NCBI GenBank assembly: GCA_034687125.1
Contig: JAQGBZ010000272.1
Location: forward strand, 1-64,000
Direction: 5' to 3'
Length of the DNA stretch: 64,000 bases
Origin: Neelides folsomi
Taxonomy: Eukaryota; Arthropoda; Collembola; Neelipleona; Neelidae
Shown: one piece after another, positions 24,287 through 36,471 of the stretch
Layout of the letters: each line of letters starts with the position of its first letter
How positions within the stretch are numbered: the stretch's first letter is position 1
Notes under the pieces: model-generated
Databases searched by the model: none
What the model was told of the DNA's origin: nothing
What the model saw: only the letters and a program-made list of their open reading frames with translations
Position numbers and translations under genes: made by a program

Positions 24287-24837
24287 TTAGATGAAGGGTT
24301 TCTCAGGATTGAAGTCACAATCAAAATCATTAGACCAATCACAAGAGCAGCCAATAACGCTGATGAGAAAACTCAGAAATATCACGATCCCAGCTGTAGT
24401 ATAAATAACAACACTAGAAAAATACAAACAATTAAATATTTTTAAACTTTGCAAGTTAATGATAAATATTTATTGTTAAATAGGATTTAATTAAATATTA
24501 TTGAATTGTATTTACAAACATAAAACAAGACAAAAATATTTGATTTAAATTTATTATAAGATTTTTAACAATATTTGTGTATTATTTATTATTTTTATAT
24601 ATTTAAGAGAATAATTTATAATAGAATTTATATTTGATAAAAAATTTATCAAAAGTTAACGTAAGAAATTACTAACTCGTTTTCATCTGGCTGAACAATT
24701 TTAACCATTTTTCCTTGTTGGAAATTGTTAAGGTCGAGAGTTGGAGGAGTTGTGGATTTTGCCAAATCGATGTTTTGAGGCCCCTGACTTGCGAATAAAG
24801 CTCGGCAGAACAGCAACAAGTACAAAATGATCCACAT
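24287..24837 (-). CDS. Small single-pass membrane protein, paralogue B
   Basis: Two exons, 24677-24837 and 24287-24413, joined in phase 2 (donor GA/GTTAGT, acceptor TTCTAG), encode 95 residues. The signal peptide covers residues 1-17 (MWIILYLLLFCRALFAS). A 36-residue polar ectodomain without N-glycosylation sequons or cysteines follows. The transmembrane helix at about 55-76 again starts at the exon junction, and the sequence just inside is IGCSCD, equivalent to MGCCCCD in the paralogue at 19.1-19.6 kb. The tail is short and acidic (DFDCDFNPEKPFI). Shared intron phase, helix position and the V-[VI]-Y-x(5)-I-x(2)-[IF]-[IL]-S-[LF]-L-I-S-[LV]-[MI]-G-C pattern argue for common descent by local duplication. 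The extracellular parts have diverged completely. Function unknown. Confidence 0.68.
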
Positions 24838-26009
24838 TGATCAGTCTAATTTCTTTCTTCGCACATCTGCTACAAACTGGAAAACGAGGAGAGAAACCGA
24901 AAGAGATTATGTATACGCGAGTAGACCTTCTTCCTTATTTAATGAGTTTTGAACGAAGATTAATTTTTTAATCTTTAAGGTACAAAAATTTGGTTAAAGT
25001 TGTTGGAGCAAATTTAGGATTCAGGAAGATGAGGGGAAGTCTAAAAGGAGACTCCAAATTCACCAGAGGAGTCTGCTCAGGTCGAGTTTGAAGCACTGAG
25101 CGATGTTCCATCATGTTCATACACATTTCATTTCACATGGCTTCATCTTTACTCGACCCGTCCCGGGCGAATCCGGGAGCCTTTCGCTCCCTGGCAACGA
25201 TAAATTGATTAGAAGAGATGTGAAGGTGATGTGTTATCATCGTATCCCTATACCATGCCTTCTCCTAATAAAATTCGAGCTTCCAATTCCATTTCTTCCC
25301 AAAGCACTCTCCGAATCCACTTGAAAAGTTGAGATGAAACATATTTATTCCGATTCAAAATGAAATCTTATGGAGTGAGGGGAAAAGCGGCAAGGAAGTT
25401 TTATAGGCATGAAATGTTATGTTACATATTTATGTATTCCACCTTTCAAATACCTTCACATATTTCACTTCACATAGGTCGGGTTACCAAAGTCAGAACA
25501 CTGGGAAAGTTCTATTCAAATAAATAACATTACATACACATATGTACGGTTTCATTAAATCTTTTACATAATATTATATTTACATACACCGTTATATTTA
25601 TCATGTGCCGACTTTATACATTTACATGTATTACCTATATGCCTAATATAAATATCTACCTACCTGTATTATTAAATATGAAACAAGTATTTGTTAAGTT
25701 TTTGAGTTCTTTTGAACATTTGAACACAAATAATAAGTTTATAAGTATGCCTAACTTCAATGCGTATTTACAGATACAGATATGGTATATAATATCTATT
25801 CTATGTACATACTACCAATATACATAAATATTGGTTTACCAGGCTTGAGAATAAATGTTTGGAACGAGCATATTTGACATTCGCAGGAAGTTTCTCTGCT
25901 TTTTAGAAAAAAACCTTTTAATATTATACCCCCATAATGTAAATATTTATGAACAGATTTACAGTAGTATTTAGTAGGTCAATGTTCATAGCATGTAGAT
26001 ATTTATGTA
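24838..26009. other. Intergenic region
   Basis: About 1.2 kb. The first few hundred bases should include the promoter of the minus-strand membrane-protein gene. 25.10-25.33 kb is less AT-rich and has an open frame (25103-25324) without splice or family support. The rest is AT-rich. Nothing else was recognised. Confidence 0.5.
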
Positions 26010-26204
26010 CCGGTTTTTTCGAAAGTTATTCCCTGCTCGAAAGATAGCTCCTTGTCCAAGCTGAGAATTTTAAAGATAGCCCCTGTCCTAAAGTAAGCCC
26101 CCCCTCTCTTGTATGTAAGTGCATAGGTACATTTAATATATGAATGATATTTCACAAATATTTCTCGATATTCGTCAATTTCATTATCAGAAGATCTCTT
26201 GATA

Positions 26205-27202
26205 CAAAGTGATTCTTTTGTGTCGAGAAAGATAGAAATATGTATTAATCATAGGAAAACTTTTAAGAAAAATCATTCGAATTTATAGAAGATGCTCGAA
26301 ATGTCCTCCATTCTGTTTCAGGCATAATTCCACTCTTTGTAGATTGTTGAGTACATTGAGTAACATCTCTGGAGTTATCAAATCCACAACAGCTTGGATG
26401 CTTTGCTGTAATTCAGCAATTGTATGCAAATTGTTCGCATAGCAGTTATTCTTGATATGAGCAAAAAGAAATGAATCTGGTGGAGTTTAAATCGGGGGAT
26501 CTTGTTGGAAAAGAAATTATCCCTCCTGGGAATTCTTTCCAGGAAGTTCATGGTTGCTGCAGATTTGTGGCATGGAGCATTGTCTTGCTGAAACAACGTA
26601 TGGATAACGGAAGCAAGAGGCAAGTCGTGGTTTAAAAACCATTCACAAAACTCAATTCTTCGTGGATGATTAATTGGGAGCAACTATTGACACATGGATT
26701 TTATATGGTTTCAATTTAAGATCATACTTTAAAATCCTTTGTGCAGATGAATACGACATCCCGCTTTGAGATGACAGCCTTCGTATTGACTTCCATGGAC
26801 TAATGTCCATGGCCGCTTTGACGCTGGCGATCGATCGAAGTTTTCAAACTATTGACATTTCCTGTCAACTTAAATTTATTGTATATCCGATACACTGATG
26901 CTATCCCTATTTGGGGAAATCTTCTCTGAAACTCAATTGTGCGACTAATGCTCTTTGTTGAAATATAATTTTCAACAATGAAAACTTTTTGATTTAGAGA
27001 AAATTTGTAGGAAGCCATAATTAAATTTATTATGAAATATAAAAGCAGCAAAACGTATGTATTTTGCCATGTTCATCATTTAGAATTGGAGCAACAACAT
27101 TTTGAGCATATTCTATAAATCTGTGTAATTAATCTTATAAGTTTTCCTATGATCAATACATTAGACGTATTTCTATCTTTCTCAATACAAAAGATCACTT
27201 TG
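26205..27202 (-). mobile_element. Mariner-class transposon, internally deleted
   Basis: A roughly 1-kb element with TA target duplications at 26203-26204 and 27203-27204 and long (about 95 bp) inverted repeats beginning CAAAGTGAT. The repeats share AGAAAGATAGAAATA and ATCATAGGAAAACTT on both sides. It encodes a broken transposase on the minus strand (separate entry). It sits inside the 26010-27519 element, so it inserted later. Confidence 0.8.
26283..27018 (-). pseudogene. Mariner transposase remnant
   Basis: The reading begins MASYKFSLNQKVFIVENY (start about 27018), a helix-turn-helix with the RIYNKFKLTGNV turn. After a frameshift it continues as a second helix-turn-helix (SSAQRILKYDLKLKPYKI), then LLPINHPRRIEFCEWFLN, then jumps directly to FQQDNAPCHKSAATMNFL, which holds the second catalytic Asp. 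After another frame change it ends in the typical NGGHFEHLL at 26283. The stretch with the first catalytic Asp is missing (roughly 90-100 residues), and there are at least two frame disruptions and a stop. The copy is therefore inactive. The full-length family has about 340 codons; this one spans about 245. Confidence 0.8.
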
Positions 27203-27519
27203 TACTTGATTCATTGCTTCAAAGATGGGAGCAAATGTTTTGGAGGGCTGAGTCTTCAAGAAATTCAAGAAGATACAAATAGGGAACCCATTGAGCAAAT
27301 AAGACGAAGATGAACACAATGCCAATGAAATTGTTATATCTGAACCACAAATAGCGAAAATGAAGAAATGAGTGAAATGTTTTTAGTTTGATTAATAAAA
27401 ACTTTTAACTATAAATTAAAATTCCATTTATTTAATTGTAACCCCTGCTCGAAAGATAACCCCCCGTAGAAGGACCAATTTTAAAAGATAGTCCTGATCT
27501 AACTTTCGAACAAAACCGG

Positions 27520-29191
27520 TATGTACATTTGTTTGTGTTTATGTGTCTGTAGATTATACGTACCTATATGTATGATGTATGTAAATGATATATTAAACAA
27601 CATTTACATTAGTATTTTTAGATTCATAAATATTAGGTCTAGAAAAAGTAAAGACTCGTTTTCCCATCTCTTGATAGAAATAAATTAGGGATGAAAAAAA
27701 GGATTGATAATTCAAGCCATGTAAAAATGTCTGTTTGAATTTCCATAAACCATAATATGTGACGGGTAAATCACTATTTTTTATATCCCATTTATGAATC
27801 TCCGCCCAGCGATTATCAATTTATGGTCTTTCTCTTTTCCATATAAATACGCACATGTACGGACAAATTTCCTTTCTCGTTTTTAATGCCCATGCCATTC
27901 CTGGAAATAACTGAGGACTTTTCTGTGTAATAAGAGGAGAAATTCGCGAATGTAAAACATTCATCTTTGTAGTTGGGAAATAGAGCGTGAGAGGAACGTC
28001 GGAACATTGTTATTATTCACCAGGTTGTAGGTAATTGAGCTTCAACGACGGTCGCTTCCATCCCTTGTTTCTAAAATTCCTTACGTCGTTTGGAGCATAA
28101 GAAGACCGACACGGCTGGTAATAAACCTCGTTATAAAATTGTCAAGAAAACCCAAATGGAACGTGGAAGGTAAAAGCCCCATCCGAGGCAGATAATGATA
28201 ATAATTGATAATGGTGAAAGTGAATCAAAGGTTGTTTGGGCTTAAAAGGATTTCCCACTGCACGCAGGTCATTAATGTGAAAGAAAGTGAACATATAAAC
28301 ACGTTTCCAGAAATCCCAATTCCATAATTAATAATCGAATTTGCGAAGAGGAAATTGTTCATAAAGTGGAATGATGAATTCTTTCTTCCTCGAATCAACT
28401 TCTGGGACCCAACTGGCCCATTGTAAACGGCAATGGCCGTCCCTGGGGCAAAAGCTTTCCTTTTAGCAAACTCCAGATAATTCTGGTAACTTTGTCATTT
28501 ATGAATTTGGGGCCCTATTAAGAACTCAAGTGACATTTGAGGAAGTAACAAGTTCGATGGAATCTCCCACCCTTAAAACTTCTTAATTCACTAGACTTGG
28601 GATGAACCGTTTCCACAATGGTGGAGATAGAAGACATTCAAACTTTATTTCCTACTTTGATCAACACTTTGGAATTGCTAGAATTTTCCAACTAATAAAT
28701 ACATGCGTCTGGGACTCAACATTTTGGAAATTTATTCATTGAGTTGAGTAATTCTTCCTTTTCACGCCTCGCCCATCTTATAAAAATTTCATGGTTGATG
28801 AGTCATTTCGGTCGTTATTTGTGTACATCTATAAATCTAGTTGATTAAAGGAATTAATGGATGGGAATGCCAAAAGGACTGCAATTATGTTAAATATTTT
28901 CTCTACTCCCTTTCTCGAACGGGGGTTCGTTAAAATAATTTATTGAATCATTCGGATTGATTTTCATATTTTATTTCCTCATTTGGATACTTTTTAACAC
29001 GAAAGAGAGCAAAACATTGAATTGTACTTAAACATCGAATTAAAAATACGTAGACTTTGGAAAAAAATAAGGCTAAAATTTTATATTGTTTTCTATCGTG
29101 TTTGCTTGATAAGTTATAAAGGTCTATAAACATTTTAGACCGTAAATTGATTTCTGTTTGTATTTATTTTGTATATTTAAAGAAATTCAAT
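27520..29191. other. Intergenic region
   Basis: About 1.7 kb downstream of the acyl-CoA synthetase gene's last exon. 28.0-28.6 kb is noticeably less AT-rich and contains a small palindrome (GGCCCATTG...CAATGGCC near 28418-28440), but I could not read a protein in any frame. It may be conserved regulatory DNA. A minus-strand AATAAA (plus 29163-29168) is 24 nt past the synthetase stop. Confidence 0.5.
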
Positions 29192-32100
29192 TTACGTCCA
29201 ATTCATGACAAAGTTGAGAACGTCCTTTCGAGAGATTTTACCCGTTTTTGACTTTGGCAATTCTTGCATGAAGATGACACCTCCTTTATTCGTCCAATTC
29301 AATGTGCGGCACAGGTACGCATATGTAAGAAAGTTCCCGTATAAATTATATTGTAGGCCCAATATTGACATTCATATAAACCCAATACTTACACGTGGTA
29401 TTAAACATACAGTATACAGGATATATTATACATACATAAATATTATGTACCATATACATAGTACTGTATATAAAAGCATCTGATATATTTATAATATTAC
29501 CTCGCAGCTTTTTCGTCTCCGAAACTCGGTCTATAAAATGAAATAGGGATATAAAATAGACGAATGATTGTTCTCATTCATTGTAAGTAGGCATTAACGT
29601 ACCGTCAACAAAAGTTCTCAGATCTCTTGCCGAGACGAGCGAGGATGGCCTTCGAACGACGACAGCACAAGGCAATGCTCCAGCATTTGGATCCGGCAGC
29701 CCGACAACGGCCGCCTCTTGCACATCTGGGTGTTCCATTAAAATATTCTCCAATTCGCTCGGTGATACCTGAACTCAACATAAAATGGGAGATTTGGAAA
29801 TGGAGAAAATCCATGCACTTACATGATTTCCCCAGTACTTGAAAACTTCTTTGTTTCTTCCGGTGACAAAGAAGAGCCCCTTATCATCATAGTACCTAAG
29901 AGGGAAAATTATTGCTGTCAGATTCACAGAATTATTCACATCAGAATAACAATCTGTACGGAGAATTCTTCAACAAAAGAAGAATTTTAGATGGGAGCTT
30001 TCTTTCTACTCAACACGACAAATCCTTTACATTTATCATCATACAATTAAAGAAATTCCAACTTGATAAATAAGCAGAATGGAATTCTTTCGGGAATAAA
30101 TGTTACAATAAATATTATTTATGACCAAATGTTGTTGAACTTTGTTATTTTTACAAGTTAACCAAAATTATAATTGAAATAATGATAAATTGTCTTATCC
30201 TTATTTAAATCATCAAATCAATAAACAAAACACAATGAACTCCTACAAGATATACTTCCTGGATGGGTTTAGATTATTATAAGGATTTTATCCTTTTGTT
30301 TATAAAAACATCTTTCATAAATACTATTGTAATAGTATTACGCATAAATGTTCCAATGTGTTAGATTGTATTAACTAGAAGCATGTTAAGAAGGATGTTA
30401 AAGATAATGAGAAAATAAATGAAATAACCCTATATCTCCGGTATGAATCCATCCTGATTTCATTGTCCTCTCTGTCGCTTCCGGCTCGTTCACATACTTC
30501 ATCATCTAAGGATTGAAAGAAGAGGAGGATTGAGCTTACTGGTGTAGGCATTGAAGTAAAAAAGGCATTGAAGAGAAAGGGAGAATTACGGTGGAAGGAG
30601 ATCTAAAGCAGATTTCCCCAACTTCATTCGGCCCAAGATTGAATCCTGTCTCCGTATCCACAATCTTAGCCTTGCTAAACGGATTCAGCCTCCCGATACT
30701 CTCCATTTTTGTTACTTTTATATTAAAAGAAAAAAAGAGTTTGAGATTTTGAAAGGAAACGACGAAAATCTCTTTACCTTTGTCACTACCATTTTTACAA
30801 AACATTCAAACTACAGATATTGTATTATACGTATGTAGAAGCTATACTTATTATGCTAATACTATTCGGTATACTTGTATCTAACATACATACATAATTA
30901 ATAATATATGTATATTAATAGACAATTAAGCATATAAGTACAGGTAGTAATTGTATAGTATAAATATTTACTAATATTAAATTATCTCCCTACTCAATCA
31001 AAATCAAAAGGTAATGAATAAATATCGATCTTATCCTTTATACAATTTCTCAATTCATATTAATTATTACGATTTATAAAGAAAGTTATTAGTGCTTGAA
31101 AACGTGAATATCTGTATATCAATACATATACTGTATAGTACATACTGAGTATTAAAGTATAGTATTAAAGATATTGGTTGTGTTGAATGTAATATGCTTT
31201 GTGGTTTTGAACATAATTTTTGTTTACCATCTATTTGGAGATCGGGGTCGTCTTCAACAGCCATTGGAGGAATCGTTGAGGTCGCAACGAAAATTTCCGT
31301 CATTCCAAAACAGGCATCAATTTTAGTTAAATTGGGGAACCCCATTCGGAGTTTTTCGACAGATGAAGGAGGAAGAGTCGCGCCTCCAGACATGAGCCAA
31401 GTGATCGATGGGCAACTCAAACCCTTATACAAAGTTAAAATCAGATTCATTACTTCACATCCACCAGTTCTCACTCTTCTCAACTTACTTCCGATGAGAT
31501 TTTCAGGGCCAGGGAAATAATGAAACTGGGAAATCCAACCATGTGGGAACTTGGCAAATAAATAAATCAAATTCGCCAATTAAAGTAAAATAATAAATAC
31601 CAGATTAAGTGAAAATAATCATGATCTAAAACCTATACTTAATTTTACTACATCTATACTGATACTAAATAGACAATTAAATCTTAGGTGTGTTTGCACA
31701 AAGAAAAATCTTACATGTTAAGGTTATTAATGGTGCTAATGATTGATTCATGGTCAATTTTCTCCATTACTATTGCAGTTTTCCCGAATGTGAGAGCAGC
31801 CAAAGGCCAAAGCAATCCCGAGATATGATGAATCCTTACGGGCATAATGCAATACTTCCCAACAGACTTCCGAAGGACCCTTCAGGTATATAAAGAAAAA
31901 TAAGTTTCTTCCACCTCAACTCACATCTCATTTCCTTCAAACCTTTGAAGACCTCCAATTTCTTCCTTACCTTCGCATTTCTTTGACGAAAAACCAAATC
32001 TCTTTTCATACTTTCCCTTATTGGGAAGGGAAGCTGAAGAGGAAAAATATTATCACAAAGGCTTACCCTCCGTTCATGAAGCCAGAAATTACGCTGAAGT

Positions 32101-33604
32101 GACTGTGAGCAGCTCCTTTACATCTCCCCGTCGTTCCAGACGTGCTCCCAATGAAGACGATATCACTCCGATTGTCAACATCAGTGTCAATCCCGAGGGG
32201 GAAACCTCAATTATAAAAAAGATCAATAGTGAAATAATCGCATTAAAAACTTGAACCCCGAAATAGAACTTTTAGCCTTTTTATGAAAAGAAATTCTCAA
32301 CCCTAAAGATCTCATTTCTCATTCTCATTTGTGTAAGCTCAAGTTTGTAAAGAAAATTTTAAAAAAATTTGAATTTGAATTTTTTATCATCTTCACCTTT
32401 GGTAGTAAGAGGACATTAAAATTAAATCATAATTCAAAATCATTGATAAATCATTTTTCAAATGCTAATCAAAAGTAAACCTGTGGTGTGATACACATAC
32501 GGTATATGAGATCATAGAGAGAATAAAAATCTACACTTTAACATATGGTATATCTAAGTATAGTATGGGAGTGAAAGCTATAAAAATGTTCGTTTACCCT
32601 CCCCGTCATCTTCAAAAAGATCTCCGACAAGTGTCGAGTCTGCCTTATCCAATTTCCCAAAAGAAATGAGTTTGACTGGATAATTAAGAAGTTTAATAGC
32701 TTGTAAAGCAGACGATTCTGTTCCCTTATCACAAAGGAGGAACTCTGACTTTGTCTCCCTCATCCTCCGGGCTAATTCCTCTGTCAAGTGAGAGAAAAGA
32801 ATGAGAATGTTTTATAAACTTTCTAACCACATTTAATTATACGACACTCATCACCAAACTTTTACTAAAGGTAAACTTCCCAACTAAAGGTTAAAACAAA
32901 GACCTGGAACGTCGTCAGGATAAGTAGAAGCAATTGCCGCGTTGAGTCTCCAAATGGCCATAACAGCATAGTAAATGTGAGACATGTTAGTTGTGTAATA
33001 AGTGACAACAGACCCTGGGCGAACTCCGATCTTGTATAAACCAGACCCTAATCTTTTGGTGACATCTTCAATATCTCCATAAAAGATTCGGATTCCCGAT
33101 GTGATATCGATCTATAAATTAAGATCGCAAATTAAATGTGATATTTTAAATTTTGAAAAAAGTATCAATTTTTTTAAAATATTTTAATGTAAGGTACTTA
33201 GAATACTTATTATTATATTTATATAATTAAAATGTATGATAGACAATTGGCGTTTTTATTAAATGTACAATCCATTCAGTGAGCGGGCCAAGATGTTCCA
33301 CAACAGCTCTGATGTACTTTTGGAAGAAAACCCATATTGAAACAGGAGGAATTGGCCGACGAAAATGTGTGTACATTGAATTGACAATCCGCCTATTCTG
33401 CTCATCGTCATCTGTCAGTTCTTTCAGTTTGACGTCGGATTCCATTTTCCGAACCCCATTGGCCACGGGGTTGACTGGAATTGGAATTTTGAGAGTCGCT
33501 GGTTTTTCTTTAGGATACAAATTCACCGTTTTTATTATCTTTTGAGGAATGAAAGCGTCAATGTCGGGGTAACCTGCTGGATATGAAACTCGTCCACAGC
33601 CCAT
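29192..33604 (-). CDS. Acyl-CoA synthetase / 4CL-luciferase-like AMP-binding enzyme
   Basis: ANL-superfamily enzyme predicted to adenylate a carboxylic acid and transfer it to CoA. Thirteen exons: 33269-33604, 32904-33111, 32598-32780, 32067-32205, 31715-31879, 31489-31549, 31228-31423, 30590-30714, 30429-30505, 29823-29895, 29603-29768, 29501-29530 and 29192-29283, 616 residues. Motifs in order: P-loop TSGTTGRCKG (264-273), HHISG, CFGMTE (402-407), GWIHTGD (489-495), GRNKEVFKYWG hinge, and KTGKISRK with the C-terminal catalytic Lys602. The P-loop has Arg-Cys where most relatives have Leu-Pro. The N-terminal exon adds about 85-90 residues ahead of the usual start, including PVNPVANG and an acidic stretch, with no clear signal or targeting motif; a later Met (MESDVKL) is a possible alternative start. 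No peroxisomal SKL end (it ends MNWT). Substrate unknown: fatty, aryl or branched acids are all possible. Confidence 0.88.
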
Positions 33605-36471
33605 TTCTTCAGTATCAAAAAACAATAGCCGAATAAATAAGATTTCAAAGCATAAATGGAAATAGCGAAAAGGTACGCTTGGTAAAGGTACAATTCATTT
33701 TTCAATTTCAACAAAACTCATGACTTGTCATTTCAAGCTTTCACAAAACCGACTTTTTATGAAATGTCTTAAAAATTTCATCTACTTGGTTCATAAAATA
33801 AGATCACCAATGTGGATAGAAATAAATCTTTTGTTCAGTTTTTTAAGGTAAATGTTTACAAATTAACCCAATTTAAATAAAATTACATTTCATGTGCATT
33901 ATGTTATTATTTATATTCTAAATGAAAAACATACACAATTTACACCAAAATCAGAATAAAATGAAGTGAAAGATAAAATCTTAAGCCTAATGCTAAAAGA
34001 TGAGTAAAACAGAAGAGAACAGAAGTTTAGAGGAAATTAAAGGAAGATAAATAGTTTAAAATTAAGTGAAAGGTGAAAGTAATTAAAATGGGATTTCTCT
34101 AATCTTCTCAAGTGCTTCTTCTGGAAGAATGGACGAGATCTGAGATTGAGTAGTGAAGAGAGGAAGAAGGAAGAGACAAAGTTTGAAGTGGAAATTAAAT
34201 GGTTAATTGCCTCCAACGAATTCAACTCCTCAGCAAATCGAACGTTTTCTCTTCTCACTGACGAATTATCCCGAATTCGGGGATAAAAGAAAAAGCATTA
34301 CAAAGATTGCGAAGAAATTGGAATTATTCAAAATGTAGGGCTTCAGTCACCCTCATTTTTCTCTGACAGTTGTGCGAAGGAAGTCGACACGACCGTCAAG
34401 TTGTCTTTTCCTTTTTTCACTATTAACTCAACTGTGCCAAATATAATCTGTGAGTTTCCCCAATGCAAAAATTTACTCTTTACTTTCTTCTATGGTTCGC
34501 ACGCGATCATTATCATTAGATAAGCAAAAAGAAGAAAGGTAGTTGAAATAAAACGTTAATGAATTCTTCATTTCTTTGGTTTTAATCCATCCATATAGAT
34601 AGGTTCGGAGACATATGAGAGGATTGAGAGAGTCGGAGTCGTTGTAATAAATAAACATACGAAGAGTTGGAAAGTATGTTAACTATCGATTTGACATTCT
34701 CACTCTCGTGCTTTTACCCTTCGACTCTCCTTACAATTAATTGACAACAGACAACTTATTATTAGGAGCATCTGAAACATGAAACGATGAATCCCTTCAA
34801 TTCCTTTGGACAAATTATAACCTCGATGTTATACAAAATAGTATACGAAGATATATAAATAATTCTATATATCTCGACGTCATGATTCTCATGAACATTT
34901 TACTTTAATGAACTTGCTATAATTTGTGATAACATCTTCAAGGTAAATGTAAATCATGGACATGACCGAAATATATAAATTCTCTATATTACATGTACAA
35001 TACAAATACATTTAAAACAATACCCATGTATGATATATACTTACTACCTACTTATTATGTATGTTTGTACTACTTATAATAATGCTATGTAGATATATGG
35101 TACTTTTTTAGTATACCATAAGTAATAAAAAATTATCTAAAAACAGATCAAAAATGATAAAAAGGAAGGAGATCCAGCTTATTAATATGAATATAAACCA
35201 TTAATATAAAGTAAGGTAAGTGTAAGTACGCAGTTCATGATCAATACACATTCATAAGTGTTGTACGTACTATGTAGGTAGTGAAAAGCATGAATCTTGA
35301 ATGTGAATATCACAACTGTATGAATTCACCTGTTTTCGCTTGACTAACTCGAAAGATTTCTTTACACTCGAGAAATGCGCACGAAATTTTCTTTGAAAAA
35401 TAGAGATAGCAAATTACTTACAATTGAAATGTTATAACGTCATCGTCTCATCTTTGATGCTATTTATAGATAATCTAAGAAGCTGACCTTTACAAAGGTA
35501 ACATTATGTGCTTACGAATAGGATTAACACTTAATTTATTACATAAGGTCTGCATCACTTTTAACTTTACTTATAGTGATGCCGATATTCAACAATTAGT
35601 CATTTCGCTCTTGATGTTTAATCAGATTTAAGAATTCTTGTTAAAATCCATTGAAAATATTTCTTAAACTTTGCCGCTAATTGACAATTTTGCTCTAATT
35701 AATGGCGTTATTATCTATTATACTATTTAGTGTATTTTGCATAGTATGGGTTTAATCGTTTTGCTGTTAATTTTTTATTGACAAGTTGATTAATCGACTC
35801 AACTTGATCAATAATGTTTTACCTTGTCTAAGGTTTAATTACAATTTATCCATCATTGTTGATCAGGTTTGTTTTACTTTATATGAACACGGTAAATGAT
35901 CATCAAATATTTAAAAGACAATTGAGGACACAGTCAGAGAAAATACATATAAACCACAATGCAAGATTATTTTGTTCTTCTAGGTTATTTAATTTGGGTT
36001 AATTGATTGGCTAAATAAAATAAAATGATTATTTTTAATTATGCGTCTGACTAAACCGAGGACCGAGTCGCATTTAAAGACCACTCCAACTCCAACTTAA
36101 AGTCGTGTTTTGAATTTAAGATAAATGTATTGGATATGATGTTATACAATATACCCAGTATATCATAAAGGTATTCCAAATGTACTATATATTTCGCAAT
36201 AATGGTCTAAATATCCCAACTATCCTAATATTTATATCTTACTTATTACCTATCATTATAATACATAATTTATACATAACAATCTTAAATCATTGATATT
36301 GAATTGTCATTGCGTCTAAATGTGTATATGGTAAAAATGATAAATTTGATTTAGAATTATTTTATTTCACAATCAAAAAAAGAAAGATGGAAAGAATGAG
36401 AATAAATTAAATAAATGTGTATTCATGTAGGTAAGAAGAAAAATTAAGAATGATCTGAATTTCTGAATGAA
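33605..36471. other. Intergenic region
   Basis: About 2.9 kb upstream of the synthetase gene and downstream of eIF6. The proximal 700-1000 bp should include the synthetase promoter; a small untranslated first exon is possible, because the start codon is preceded by CTGAAG, a weak acceptor. The minus-strand open frame at 34037-34258 is not supported. 34.8-36.4 kb is very AT-rich. Near 36081-36098 a CACTCCAACTCCAACT stretch resembles one at 5.66 kb. A minus-strand AATAAA (plus 36361-36366) is about 105 nt past the eIF6 stop. Confidence 0.5.

Larger units (their letters stand above)
26010..27519. mobile_element. Older TIR element interrupted by a mariner copy
   Basis: The ends CCGGTTTTTTCGAAAGTTA (left) and CCGGTTTTGTTCGAAAGTTA (right, reverse complement) form terminal inverted repeats flanked on both sides by TA, as for Tc1/mariner/pogo-type insertions. 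Just inside each end is the same word in direct orientation, CCCTGCTCGAAAGATA (26031 and 27443), with further AAAGATAG copies. Removing the mariner insert leaves about 510 bp (26010-26204 and 27205-27519), so this is a short non-autonomous or internally deleted element. 27.2-27.4 kb may be a decayed transposase end, but stop codons interrupt it. Confidence 0.65.

Noticed and set aside
29605-29842. Overlapping open frames on both strands
   Set aside because: Shadows of synthetase exon 11, whose true frame reads SPSELENILMEHPDVQEAA.
31067-31579. 170-codon minus-strand open frame taken as one exon
   Set aside because: It reads through a 65-bp intron (31424-31488) and past a donor. The family-like reading needs two exons (31489-31549 and 31228-31423) in different frames.
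32021-32254. 77-codon plus-strand frame, Arg/Ser-rich
   Set aside because: It lies antisense to the synthetase exon carrying the P-loop TSGTTG motif; the minus-strand reading has splice sites and family motifs.
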